From Silene latifolia (lineage: Eukaryota; Streptophyta; Magnoliopsida; Caryophyllales; Caryophyllaceae), in the NCBI RefSeq assembly GCF_048544455.1, contig NC_133536.1, positions 29,266,152-29,330,151 of the forward strand: a stretch of DNA of 64,000 nt. The letters are read 5' to 3'. A program made the translations under genes and the position numbers. Below, one piece after another: positions 33,732 through 45,998 of the stretch. The first letter of the stretch is position 1. Every line of letters begins with the position of its first letter. A model generated the notes under the pieces. That model had not been told where the DNA came from. It saw only the letters and a list, made by a program, of their open reading frames with translations, and did not search any database.

Positions 33732-34804
33732 TATTAATTGTTGTAATACTCCTTAAGTTACAACGGTTATACATAGGACCGTAAACGAGCCTATATGAGC
33801 TCGGGCTCGGCTTGAAGTTCATTGAACCTAAAAAATTGAAGCCCGAGCCCGGCTTGGAAAAACCTCGAGGTTGGCTCAAGTTCGAATCCAGCTCGTTTTG
33901 TCATTATATTATTTTCACTTTCTCACCTTTTAAATCTAACTAAATATAAATATTTTAAGAAAACAAATAGAATTATAAAACACTAAAAAAATTATAAATG
34001 CCTAAAAGACAAATAATTTGAAATAAAATTAATATTATACTCCCTCCGTACCACACCAAAGGTAACGTAGGGAAAAATGGAGTATTTAAGAAAATGTGGA
34101 AAAAGTAAGGGTAAAGAGGGAAAAAATAGGTGGGGTAAGTAATTGTGGGTCTAATTGTGAATTGGTAGGTGAATATGTAATGACATTTTGTGTAAATATC
34201 AAATAGGTATAATTATAACTTTGTAATGTTGTGGGCCAAATAAGTAATGTTACCTTTGGTATGATACGTCCGTTTATAGTAAGTGTTACCTTTGGTGTGG
34301 TACGGAGGGAGTAGTATATAAACATTATACATAAACAAATTATAAACAATACCAAGCGAGCTTTCGAGCCGAACTTGCTAAGTTCGAGCTCGAATTTAAG
34401 CTCAGTTGGACCGAGAACAAGCCAAACTTTAACCGAGTCGATTCCAAAAGTTCAAAGAGCCGACTCAGATCTTTTAGAGCCCTAGTTATACGTAAAATCC
34501 TAGAAAATCACAAATATTCAATCAATTATATTCCATCCATTGTACAAGTATTCATATTTATAACGTAAAGTATACTTCTTTTACTATTCAACATAGGAGC
34601 TAGGTTGCACGGACACTTCTCTTAATCAGCCGTTCCGTGTCGGACACCGACACTCATCGGACACACGCCTAAACGTGTCAGACACCTATAAAGCCGTGTC
34701 TAACTTCCTACATTTATTTGGACACGTGTCCGACGCGTGTCCATGGTATTTGGGCACGTGTCCGACGCGTGTCCTTGGTATTTTGACATTATTTGGGGTG
34801 AATG
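33732..34804 (+). repeat. Copy A of a 1.07-kb direct repeat
   Basis: It matches copy B, which is split into 40073-40117 and 48910-49943. It contains inverted-repeat-like phrases built on gagctcgggctcgg and gttcgagctcgaat on either side of a Stowaway MITE, then GACACGTGTCC/GACGCGTGTCC palindrome clusters. No gene. Its nature is not clear; the repeats recall the arms of an old TIR element. Confidence 0.85.
34040..34311 (-). mobile_element. Stowaway-like MITE, family A, copy 2 (in repeat copy A)
   Basis: 272 bp between TA at 34038-34039 and 34312-34313. The internal sequence is the reverse complement of copy 1 at 20456-20728. It was already present when the 1.07-kb repeat was duplicated, because copy B carries it at the same place. 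Confidence 0.9.
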
Positions 34805-34945
34805 ATGTTCTTTAGACGAAAAATGAGATGTCGAAAGAGATTGATTAGAATGTTCGACGCGTGTCCTTGGTATTTTGACATTAATTGGGGTGAATGATGT
34901 TCTTTAGACGAAAAATGAGATGTTGAAAGAGATTGATTAGAATAT
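34764..34945 (+). repeat. 92-bp tandem repeat, two units
   Basis: GACGCGTGTCCTTGG... starts at 34764 and again at 34856, with few differences between units. The second unit decays near 34945. Copy B of the direct repeat is cut at 49943, inside what would be the first unit. Confidence 0.85.
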
Positions 34946-35052
34946 AGGTTTGGCTGGAAATGAAAATGAGTTACATAATCAATGCCAAATTTTACCTTCA
35001 CATATTTAAATTTAATATCAAATACTTTTATAAAATAAAATCGAACTTTTAA

Positions 35053-38000
35053 CTAAAAAAAATATATAATCAATCTCGCTTGTTCCCGCACCCCCATCTC
35101 CCTCCACCTGGCCTCAACCCAATCACGCACTCCCACGCCCTCCTCCTCATCACGGTCGATCTCAAGCCCTTCCCAAACCCGTTTAGCAACAATACAGTCT
35201 TTAAATAAATGGATACTAATTTCGAAAAAAGAATTGCATAAAGAGCAAAAAGAAATGTCACCTCGAACTCGAGTAGCTATATTCGCTCTTGTTGCCAACG
35301 CTTCATTGCACAGCTGCCAAAAGAAAAGCTTCACTCGGGGCCATACCGGGACATTCCAGAGCCTATTCCACAACCACTTCTCACGCTCCCAATTCGACGC
35401 ACCACTCCAATCAATAGCCTCCCTCTCTCCTGCTAGAAGCCTATAAGCCGATTTAACAGAGTACAAGCCGTCCTTCTCCCTGCTCCAATACCACTCATCA
35501 TGCGGTCTATTCGTGCTACGCCTTATGTTCCGAATCCTCTCATGCTCGAATGGTAAGAAAAGGGTCGACACCATATCCTCCCGCCACCCATTCCCATCAA
35601 TTAAATCAGCCACAAGTAGTAGCTCACGCCTAGGACCACACGGAGAAAGCACCCTCCCCGAATGAGAGCACGGTATCCACGCATTCGCTCAAATGCGAGT
35701 AGAACGCCCGTCTCCAATTCTTCTCCTCAACCCGCTTTCCACAGCCCTCCTAGCTTCGAGAATACCCCGCCATGTGTAGCTAGGATTGTGCCCAAGCTCA
35801 GCTGTCATAATATTTCCATTGGGGTAGTATCGCGCTCTCATCATCCTAGCCCAAAGTCCCTTTGTTTCCGTCAAGAGGCGCCACACTTGTTTCCCAATTA
35901 GAGCAAGGTTAAAGAGATGAAAATCCCGAAAACCCATTCCACCCATACCCTTTGCATACACAGCCGTTGCCACGCAACCCAACTAATTCCTCGCTTGCCT
36001 TCCTCATGCCCCCACCAGAACCGAGATATCAAGGAACGAAGCTCGTCACAAAAATTAGCGGGAATTTTAAAAATACTCATAACATAGGTAGAGAGTGAAT
36101 TGGCCACAACCTTTATAAGAACCTCCTTACCAGCCCTAGACAATATTTTCCCGCGCCATCCAGTCAACCTTTTACTGAGCTTGTCACGTAGAATATCCGT
36201 TAAAGCCTTCTTTGACCGCCCCACGACCGTAGGAAGGCCCAAGTACCGGGTGTGCTCGTCAACTTCAGAAATACACAATCGAGCAGCTAAGTTACTCCTC
36301 CTCTGTATCGGAATTCCCTTGCTAAAAGAAACGGTAATCTTATCCAAACTAACCAATTGCCCCAAAGCAGACTCATACCGGCGTAAAATAGAAGTGACTA
36401 CATCAGCTTCCTCCACAGTCGCTTTAACAAAAAAGATACTATCGTCTGCAAATAAGAGATGCGAAACAAAAGGTGCTCGAGGTACAATTCGGATCCCATG
36501 TAGCGAATTATTTTCCACAGCCCGCCTCATAAGCCAAGACAAAACTTCCGCACAAAGGATAAAAAGATAAGGGGAAAGTGGGTCACCTTGACGCAAACCT
36601 CGAGAGGGAGTAAATTGACGGGACGGAGTGCCATTAATGAGCACCGAGAACGAGACAGTGGTGACGCAAGCCATCACTCGTGCTATCCAATTACTGTCAA
36701 AACCCATCACAATAAGAACCCGCTCCAAAAACTCCCACTCAATTCTGTCGTAGGCTTTGGCCATGTCTAATTTAATCGCCATGAATCCCTCAGCACTTCT
36801 AGAATTCTTCATATAATGAAAGAGCTCAAATGCAATAAGGACATTATCCGAAATCATTCTACCTGGCGTAAAAGCGCTCTGATTTTCCGACACAATATCA
36901 CTTAGGAACAGCTTCAAACGATTAGCTAGCACTTTAGAGACTAGCTTATAAACCACATTGCACAAGCTTATCGGACGAAAATCACTCACCTTATCCGGGG
37001 CCTTCTTCTTTAGAATAAGAACGATATTTGTCTTATTAAATTCGGTAGGCATAGCATCACCTCGTAAGATTTTAAGAACAGTACTCACCACAGCTGGACC
37101 AACCGTACCCCAGTAAGTCTGAAAAAATAGACCATTCATGCCATCCGGACCCGGAGCTTTCAGTGGGTGCATCTGATTCAAGGCCTCCGTCACTTCCTCT
37201 TCGGTGTAATCTTTCATAAGGCAGGCATTCATCTCCGGCATTACTCGCTGCCCAATACCGTCTAAGACCTCAAAATTACTCGGATTTGAAGATGTAAACA
37301 ATCGCTGGAAATAATCAATTGCCACTGCACCAATTCCTTCCTCATCAGTCTTAGCGTTCCCGTCGTCATCCACAAGTCGGGCTATGAAATTTTTCTGCTT
37401 ACGTTCTCCTGCCCTTGTATGGAAGAATTTAGTATTACGGTCGCCATCTTTAAGCCATAGAGCACGTGAGCGTTGCCTCCAGTACTGCTCCTCTTTGCGC
37501 CTCAGTTCAGCCAATTCCGCAATTAATTTTTTCCTTTTCCCTATGTTTCCCACGGACCTCTCCCCCTCATTCAATTTATGCAACTGTTTATTTTTCCGGC
37601 AAATATCCTAATTAATCTCAGAAATCCGGGTCCCTTTCCAAGCTCTCAACTCCTTCGCGCATTCAGTCAGCACCCTTCCCAAATCAGCTCCTCCCCTCTC
37701 AACCCCTCGGTCTATAGCCTCCCGACACCCATCCTCCCCGACCCATATCTGTTCAAACTTGAAACCCCGCTTCTTCTTACCACCCGAATCCCTCTTATTC
37801 AAGCAAAGCTTAATCGGCGCATGATCCGACCATTCGCGATCCATGTAAGTAAGCTGAGCATAAGGAAATTTATCGATCCAAGAAGACGAACACATTGCCT
37901 TGTCGAGCATACACTGTCTATTTGGTTCACCCACTTGGTCATTGTCCCAAGAAAAATTGTACCCCTCCCAAGGAACATCCTGAAGCCCACACGCATCCAC

Positions 38001-38487
38001 AGCTTCCCGGAAATCATTTATTTGCCACTGGGATCGACTCCCTCCCTTCATTTCAGTAGAAAAAAAGAATCTCATTGTAGTCACCAATACACACCCATGG
38101 CAGCGATGATTGTTGCCCAAGCAGCTTGAGTAAATCCCACGACAAATGCCTATCAGTAACATTAGGCCAACCGTAAAACCCCGTAATCCTCCATTCCCCA
38201 CTCTCCCCCCGAATCGTGAAATCCATGTGATGTAACGAGGACGACATGAAGACACAATCGATCTCCTTCTTCCACATAAAAGCAAGCCCACCCGATCTTT
38301 CTGCACTATCCACTTCCAAGCCATAATACCCGTCTAACCTTTCCTTCACCCTCCTCATCTCACGACCACAAAGTTTAGTCTCACACAAAAACAATATGGT
38401 CGGGGCCTCCTTCCGCACTAAAGCACGGAGAGCACGAACCGTGTCGGGGTTGCCCAAGCCCCGACAGTTGACACTTAGGATATTCAT
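35053..38487 (-). pseudogene. LINE ORF2: endonuclease and reverse transcriptase, broken
   Basis: Starts ATG 38487 with the endonuclease motif MNILSVNCRGLGNP; SDHAPIKL lies near 37830. Reverse transcriptase (about 37100-36400) shows FRPISLCNVVYKL, SAFTPGRMISDN, KLDMAKAYDRIEW, LRQGDPLSPYLF and the catalytic FADD. The zinc-binding RT region lies at about 35500-35150 (WPRVKLFFWQ, CSLCN). Defects: a +1 slip in a T run near 38060, in-frame TAG at 37608-37610, a frameshift near 35960, and in-frame TGA at 35689-35691. The frame ends at 35053 without an RNase H domain. The element cannot make a full ORF2 protein. Confidence 0.9.
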
Positions 38488-39848
38488 TGGGCCCGGCGGG
38501 GTTGACCTCCGTCAACCTCCGCCTCAGGTATTAAGACGCCCCCGTCTAACGAAACTCTCGAACACTTTTGCACCTCAACGACAGGTAACTCCTCACAACC
38601 CCGTTTCTCCCCATGCTCTTTAACCATCGCCCTACCCACTTGCTTAGCTGCCACCATATCTGCCCGTACTAGCCGCTGCCAGCTACCTCCCGTCACTCCT
38701 CCTCCCTTCCCCCTTTTCTTCCCTCCTCCCACTGTAACCTGTTCCTCAACACTGCCCACCCCCGTATCCAGCTCCATGCTCCCCAAGCAAGAATTCGAAA
38801 TCTCATCTCTTACCCCCCCCCCCCCCCCTCCCTCACTTTCCTGTCTATCACCTTCAGCACCACAAGCACGCACCAAAACCTCCTTCCCTCCTCTGCCACC
38901 ATCAGCCTCAGTCACCATCACCACATTCTGCCCCTCTGCGTTAATCTCCCTCCCACGGACTTTACTCTCCCTGCCCCCGCTTCTCTCAACCTGCTCCCTC
39001 TGTTTCTTTTCTTCACTCTTTCGATATTTAAGTTCTAATGAGATAGCCTGCAATTTTTCGATCATTGAAGAAATAGCTCCCTCGGAATCAATAACACTCT
39101 CTGCATCAAAACATGGACGAAGATCCCGCGCTACCTTACCCCCTCCCTCTTTCACTGTTTTAGTAACCTTCCATGGCGAAGCTCGTAACCACTCCCCAAC
39201 CTTCAAGTCTTCCTCCTCATAAGGCCCGTCTTCACAATCTTTCTCACCATGTCCAATTAGACCACACCCATAGCAATACGTAGGGAGGCGTTCGTATTTA
39301 ACAATGAACTCAATTGTACGACCGTCCTTCATGCGAACAGGAACGGAAGCTTTTAGAGGCACCTGAATATCATATAGAACACGAATTCGAATGGCTCTGT
39401 CCAGTTCCGCATTTGGACCATGCTCTAGGCTAATAAATTTACCCAAACAGTTTCCAATCCTCTGAGCATTTGCCCGGTTAGTTCGACCCGCAATGGGTAG
39501 GTCGTAAACTCTTCCCCAGATAGGAAAACGAAAAAGCGATACATCAGTAATCTTACCCGCTGGGTTCGGTTAATTGAAGCACCACAAAAACTTCTCGAAG
39601 TGCCATGGCTGCCCTTCCAAAACCCTAGCTTTGTCTCTCGCTGCCCCAAACCGGAAAATGAACGTCTTTTCCTTCGCATCAACCACGTTGCCCAACATAG
39701 GTTTCGACGAATTCCACAACTTATTCATCGTATCGATCGCAACTTTAACGTTGATGGCTCTTGATACCCATATTTTCCCAATCAGGTTATCAGAGTTGCC
39801 GATATCCCCCCCCCCCCCCATCATCATCCCATTCGATCGAACCCTCAT
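38484..39848 (-). pseudogene. LINE ORF1: DUF4283 and zinc-knuckle protein, one stop
   Basis: A plausible start is ATG 39848 (MRVRSNGMMM); the frame is open further upstream but only from TTG. The DUF4283-like part includes KTFIFRF and PIWGRVYDLP, then the knuckle CYGCGLIGHGEKDC (CX2CX4HX4C) near 39280. The C-terminal half is low complexity, rich in Gly, Glu and Lys. A single in-frame TAA at 39570-39572 interrupts an otherwise continuous frame of about 455 codons. The poly-C runs at 38814-38827 and 39812-39820 fall in Gly-coding stretches. Confidence 0.8.
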
Positions 39849-40072
39849 GATCCCCCATAGGCTCTTTCCCGTCCCGATGATGGCCCCTCGAAAAACTTGG
39901 CATTCGACACCTGCACAAGAAAAATGAAGAACAAAAAAACAAGCAAGAACAAATATAGAAACTGTTCCCACGATAAAAAACCGTGAGAAGAGCCTCGAGA
40001 AAGAGGATGGAGACAAAGATTTTTTGACAGAGGACCCTAGGTAACCCTAGACCGGGAGAATTTTTTACTCCG

Positions 40073-40117
40073 TATTAATTGTTGTAATACTCTTTAAGTT
40101 ACAACGGTTATACATAG
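40073..40117 (+). repeat. Copy B of the 1.07-kb repeat, left fragment
   Basis: Matches 33732-33776 with one or two changes. It ends with the target duplication CATAG (40113-40117) of the copia element. Confidence 0.85.
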
Positions 40118-41100
40118 TGTGGGGTAATATCCGTATAAGACCCTTTAATTATAGGATTATAACGCAAATTTTATATGCAAATAATTGTCATAAACGAAAA
40201 CAACAATGAAACGATAAAGATCAAGGAATAACCTTCGGTCCTAGTGCAAATTGGCAATGAGAGATCAAAGTAGATCTCCTCCTAAATGATGCACCCAAGA
40301 TCGTCCGAGAAATGCCCTTGTGCTAGAATGAATCCTCTAATTGCCTTGCAATATTGAGAGGATTGTTTTGTGAGTTTTCGTTGGATGAGAGATCCGAATT
40401 TTGAGAGGCAATTTTCTCAAAACCCTAAATTTTTCTCAAATGAATGATTAGGGCAAATAGGAGAGGAAGCTCTCCTTTTGAGCTTGGTTCGGCCGTGAGC
40501 TTTAGATGGGGAGAGTGGGCTTTCCACTTTCTCTTATTCTTAACTCATGGTACGACCCGAAATGCGCTAAATGTATATGACACGGTTTCATTATAAACTG
40601 TCATCGGTTATCGGATATTAAAGCATCAACTAATAACACGGATTAGTTGAATCATTAATACGTGTCCGACAAAGACAATATCGTATAATTAATTTATCCA
40701 ATATACATTAATCAAATATAAATCACTTATATTTAATTTTACGAATTAACCGCTTAATTCGTCTTTAGCCATTTTTATTTAATCCGTATTAAATAAAATA
40801 TCTCAACATCACATTTTGACTAATTATTAGTCAAATAACTCAGACTAACTGGTTAGTCAAATTTGGCATCTACATGACTGTATTTTCATACCGTCACATC
40901 TCTCAAACGTATCCTATAGGTGTGACTTTTAGGGACCAGTTGATCACCGCCATCTGTATGACAATAACGTCAAACTTATCTAGCAAGCCAACCGTTATTG
41001 ATAAACGTGGACCAATGATTATGATACAAAAGTATACCCTTTGATCCTTTTAAAGATTTATAAGTCCTTGCACTAATCGTAAAGGACACCAGCCCCAACA
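40118..41100 (-). repeat. 3' LTR of the minus-strand copia element
   Basis: 983 bp; the plus-strand reading is TGTGGGGTAATATCCG ... CAGCCCCAACA. It matches 47921-48904. On the minus strand it starts TGTTGGGGCTGG. Differences from the other copy that I noticed are one single-base indel and about three substitutions near 41010-41085. Confidence 0.95.
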
Positions 41101-41210
41101 AGCTCCCACTTGTCCGTACAAGTGTATGTGCAATGACGTTATCCGCACTAACTGGAGGACACCACCTCCAACAAACTCCCACTTGTCCGTACAAGTGTAT
41201 GTGCGATAAC
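41084..41210 (-). repeat. Duplicated PPT / LTR-start segment
   Basis: A 54-bp segment spanning the inner LTR edge and PPT (41084-41137) recurs at 41157-41210, offset by 73 bp. On the minus strand each copy reads GTGGGAG(C/T)TTGTTGGGG-like, that is a PPT followed by an LTR start. The copy next to 41100 is the one used as the LTR boundary. Confidence 0.75.
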
Positions 41211-41962
41211 CGATTCTCATATTCATTTAAAATTTCTCCCACTCAATGTAAAACAATTTGCAGATCCGGATCCGCAAAGGTCGTATTTTACAATCGATCT
41301 GTATCTAGAGTGGTTTCCCCGACTAGAGAGTAACTTAACTGATAAAACGAATCAGTATCCGAGCATGGCCATGCATTTCGATTCTGACTCCTCGAGTGGC
41401 CCTGAGAAATATCGAGTACCTGATAAAGGCTGAATATTTCCTTCAACTCGACTCCTTCCGATCTAAGCACAACATGAAATGACCCAGAAAAAATATACTT
41501 GGCCCCCTGTTACGGATGACCGTGAGAAAGAAACCAAAGTCACCCAAAATCTGCCTTAGTCTCAAGAGACAGTCGATAGTCAAAAGAATCGACTCTTAGG
41601 ATCACCATGGAGGTCCTATCCACGACCGGGCACCGAATGTTGTAAAACATTTAGGACTCCACGTTGATGTCACAATTGTGTCCTACGAGATATCCGTATA
41701 AATCGCCTCTGTGATTGGTCAGTCAACCTGTTGACTTATGGCTCGTTGAACCCACCATCAACCAACGTCACAAAATAATTACCTTGAGTTATCAGCTCAC
41801 GTGGGCAATTAAGGACCAAAAATATAATGTTTGTTCAGTTCACTTTGTGGTGTTCAAAATTTGTCGTACAAATCCACATGAAAAACTAAATATATATAAA
41901 ATATCAAAACGATGATGTCGTATAGAGTACAAAAGCGAATGAATCTAATCCATAAAAGAGTA

Positions 41963-44900
41963 CTACAACTTAGGAACACGTTTAATTCCCATGGAATTAA
42001 CATACCCTTCATGCTTATCTTGTCGTAATGGTTTAGTGAGAGGATCTGCTATGTTATCATCTGTAGCAATATTTTCTATCACTACTTCCTTTTGCTCCAC
42101 GTAATCTCGGATTAGATGAGCTTTCCGTTGTACATGTCTAGACTTGTTGCTAGACTTTGGCTCCTTAGCTTGGAAAATGGCACCACTATTGTCGCAATAG
42201 ATGGTGATCGGGTCATTCGAACTAGGCACTACAGATAGTCCATGTAAGAATTGACGCATCCATATCGCTTCCTTTGTTGCTTCGGACGCGGCATAGTACT
42301 CGAACTCAGTCGTAGAATCTGCTGTAACAGTTTGTTTGGAACTCTTCCAGCTGATCTGCAGCGCCATTAAGAGTAAAAACGAATCCAGGTCGAGATTTCG
42401 AGTCATCTCGATCCGTTTGGAAGCTAGCATCTGCGTAACCGGTTGTGCATAGCTTTTGTTCGCCTCCATAAGTCAATGCCCAATCTTTAGTCCTCCGTAG
42501 GTACTTAAGAATGTTCTTGACAGCCAGCCAATGTGATTCACCTGGATCTTTGTTGGAATCGACTTGTCATACTCAATGCATATGCCACGTCCGGACGTGT
42601 GCATATCATGGCATACATGATTGATCCTATAGCCGAGGCATAAGGAATCCGTGTCATGCGCTCTTTCTCTTCCGGTGTCTCTGGTGCCTGAGACTTGCTC
42701 AAATGCACCCCTGGAGCCATAGGAAGAAACCCCTTCTTGGAGTTAGTCATGCTGAATCTCTCTAGGACTTTGTCTATGTAAGACTCCTGACTGAGAGATA
42801 ACATCCGTCGTGATCTATCTCGATAGATACGGATGCCCAGAATTCTTTGTGCCTCACCCAGATCTTTCATCTGGAAATGGTTTTTCAACCATAATTTCAC
42901 CGAAGTTAAGAGAGGTATGTCATTCCCAATCAGGAGTATGTCATCGACATACAATATTAGGAAGACAATCTTGCTCCCACTCGACTTGATATAAAGACAT
43001 GGTTCCTCGACCGATCGAATGAATCCATTTTCTTTTATCACTTGGTCGAAGCGATGATTCCAACTCCGAGATGCTTGCTTAAGTCCATAAATGGAACGCT
43101 TAAGCTTGCACACTTTCTTAGGATGTTCTGGATCGATGTAACCTTCGGGTTGTACCATGTACAACTCTTCCTCCAAAAAGCCGTTTAAGAAGGCGGTTTT
43201 CACATCCATCTGCCAAATTTCATAGTCATGAAAAGCGGCAATCGCTAAGATAATCCGAATGGAACGCAACATGACTACGGGTGCAAAGATCTCATCATAG
43301 TGCAAACCTGGCACTTGGGTGAAACCTTTAGCAACTAGTCGTGCTTTATAGATATCTTGTTGACCTTCCACAGAATGCTTTATCTTGTAAAGCCATTTGC
43401 ATTGAAGGGGACGAACCTTAGCAGGTAAGTCAACAAGATCCCATACGTTGTTCTCATACATAGAGTCCATCTCGGATTGCATGGCCTCAAGCCATAGCTT
43501 TGAGTCGGAACTAGTCATGGCACCTTTATAGGTTGCGGGTTCACTACTCGTTAAGAGTAGAACGTCATCTATGTCATGTTCCTCGACCATACCAATGTAT
43601 CTCTGGGAGGAATAGAGACTCTGCCCGACCTCCTAGGTTCCTCAGGAATATTCACCGCAGCCGGGATTGAAGGAATTGGTTCCTCCAATGGTTGCTCGGT
43701 ATTTGGTTCTGGAATCTCCGACAGGTCGAAGGTTCTATCACTCTTTGCATTCTCGAGAAATTCCTTCTCCAAGAATGTCGCACTAGCCGCAACAAAAACA
43801 CGTTGTTCGGTTGGCGAATAGAAGTAATGACCAAGTGTTCCTTTAGGATAACCTATAAAGTATGTCTTGACCGATTGCGGGCCGAGCTTATCCTCGTGTC
43901 TCCACTTGACATAAGCCTCGCAGCCCCAAACCCGTATAAAGGACAAGTTAGGGACCGTTCCCTTCCATAGCTCATATGGAGTCTTGTCAACAGCTTTAGA
44001 CGGACTTCGGTTAAGTATTAGAGCGGCGACAAAGAGCATAACCCCATAATGAGTCAGGCAACACGGTGTGACTCATCATGGATCGAACCATATCAAGTAG
44101 TGTTCGATTTCTCCGTTCGGACACACCATTCAATTGAGGTGTTCCAGGTGGAGTTAACTGTAGGGCAATCCCACAGTCCTTTAGGTGTTGATCAAACTCA
44201 TGAGAAAGATACTCGCCACCACGATCTGAACGTAGTGTTTTAATCTTTCTACCTAATAGGTTCTGTACCCTATTCTGGTATTCTTTGAATTTCTCAAAGG
44301 ATTCACTTTTGTGCTTCATTAAGTAGACATAGCCATATCTACTTAAATTGTCCATGAAAGTGATGAAATACCTATAGCCTTCTCGTGCGGTGATTGACAT
44401 AGGACCACATACATCCGTGTGTATGAGTCCTAATAGGTCAACAGCGTGCATTCCAACACATTTGAAGGAAATCCGAGTCATCTTACCTATGAGACATGAT
44501 TCACACGTGCCAAATGATTGAAAATCAAAGGCCGAGATAGCTCCATTTTTGATGAGCTGTTTAACGCGTTTCTCATTAATGTGTCCCATACGGCAGTGCC
44601 ATAGATACGTTTGATCTTTGTCACCAACCTTTAACTTTTTATTCATTACGTGTAATATTTCGGTGGTCTGATCTAAAACATAAATTCCGTTGATGGAGAC
44701 TGCCTTGCCATAAATCATATCGTGTAAAGAGAAAATGCAAGTATTATTCTCTATTACAAATGAAAAACCAAGTTTGTCAAGTGCAGAAACTGAAATAATG
44801 TTTTTCGAAAGACTGGGTACATAATAGCAGTTATATAAAAATAACTCAAATCCGCTAGGAAGCTGGATCACATATGTTCCCCTTGAGACGGCAGCCACTC

Positions 44901-45998
44901 GTGCTCCATTCCCAACACGCAGGTCCACCTCACCCTTTTACGAGGGGTTCGATGTTTCGGAGCCCCTGCACATGATTACACAGATGAGAACCACAACCAA
45001 TATCAAGTACCCAAGTTCCGTAACTTGCGTAGTTAATCTCAATCATATGAATAAAAGTAGAAGAAGAAGAAGACATACCAACAGGTTTAACACGACCTGC
45101 CTTTAAGTCCTCATGATAAACAGGACATGTACGCCTCCAATGCCCAGTCTTGTGGCAATGATGGCATTCCATGTTTTCATTCTTGCTCTTTGTCGCGCCT
45201 GATGAGGTGCTCGACTCACCAGGCCCACTCTTACCTGAACCCGACTTCTTAAACTTCGGTTTGCCTACTGCTAGGCCTGGCTGAACTTTGCCCTTACCTT
45301 TGCCCTTGTTTGACACAACGAGAACATCCTGTTTCATGCTCCCACTGAACTTCATGTCCTTCTCGGTGCATACGAGAAGGGAGTGCAATTCATGGGGACT
45401 TTTCTTCAAATCATTCATATAGTAATTCGCTCTAAATTGCGAAAAACCATCGTGGAGTGAATGAAGCATGCGGTCAATCACGATGTTCTCGCTGATTTTA
45501 CAATCAAGCGTCTCCAGTTTCTCGACATTCTCAATCATGCTGAGAATGTGTGGGCTAACCGGTTGGCCCTTCTGGAGTCTCGCATCAAAGAAGCGAGTGG
45601 TATGCTCATAGGTCACGATTCTCGGTGCTTTCGAGAATTCCTTGGTGAGCGTGGTGAAAATCTTGTTTGCACCTTGGGCTATGAAGCGTTTCTGCAACTT
45701 GGGTTCCATTGCAAAAATGATTACGTTTTTAATCGCACCCGCTTCCAAGGCGAAATCGTTATACTTGTCGATCTCGTTAATTCCAGCCGTGGGGCCTGGG
45801 TTTGACGGCATGGGCTCAAGCGAAATTTGAGCTTCCGTCGGCCAGCGGCAGCATTCCGTAATGCTTTGCCTCCCGATCCGCGAAGTTTGATCCATCATTC
45901 TTGATCGAGTTGATGATTCATCGATTCATGAAGATCCGAAGCCAGGACTCACGGTCCAATGTGGCACTTGGCATTGGGTCGTTCAAGTGACCAGCCAT
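41963..45998 (-). pseudogene. Ty1/copia gag-pol polyprotein, multiply broken
   Basis: The original start appears to be ATG 45998 (MAGHLNDPMPSA), soon interrupted by TGA where a Trp is expected, then a frameshift near 45850. Gag ends with the knuckle CHHCHKTGHWRRTC near 45150. The protease site reads WVLDIGCGSH, with Ile where D-T/S-G is usual. Integrase has HTDVCGP and RSDRGGEY (44440-44210). Reverse transcriptase has [34 protein letters not shown] and YVDD (43310-42940). RNase H has DSTTEFEY, YCDNSGAI and ADPLTKPL (42320-42020). Frame changes occur near 44930, 44030, 43580 and 42500. No functional polyprotein can be made. Confidence 0.93.

Larger units (their letters stand above)
35053..40072 (-). 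mobile_element. L1-type LINE, minus strand, broken
   Basis: The order on the minus strand is: 5' UTR (from about 40072), ORF1 with DUF4283-like and zinc-knuckle regions, then ORF2 with endonuclease, reverse transcriptase and zinc-binding RT region. ORF1 and ORF2 overlap by ATGA at 38484-38487. The usual RNase H domain after the zinc-binding region is absent, and there is no poly(A) tail at the 35053 end, so the 3' end is missing. It lies between the two copies of the 1.07-kb direct repeat. Confidence 0.85.

Noticed and set aside
35053-40072. Simple LINE insertion with a giant target duplication as the sole explanation of the direct repeats
   Set aside because: The 3' end and A-tail are missing, which ordinary target-primed insertion would retain; kept only as one hypothesis in the findings.
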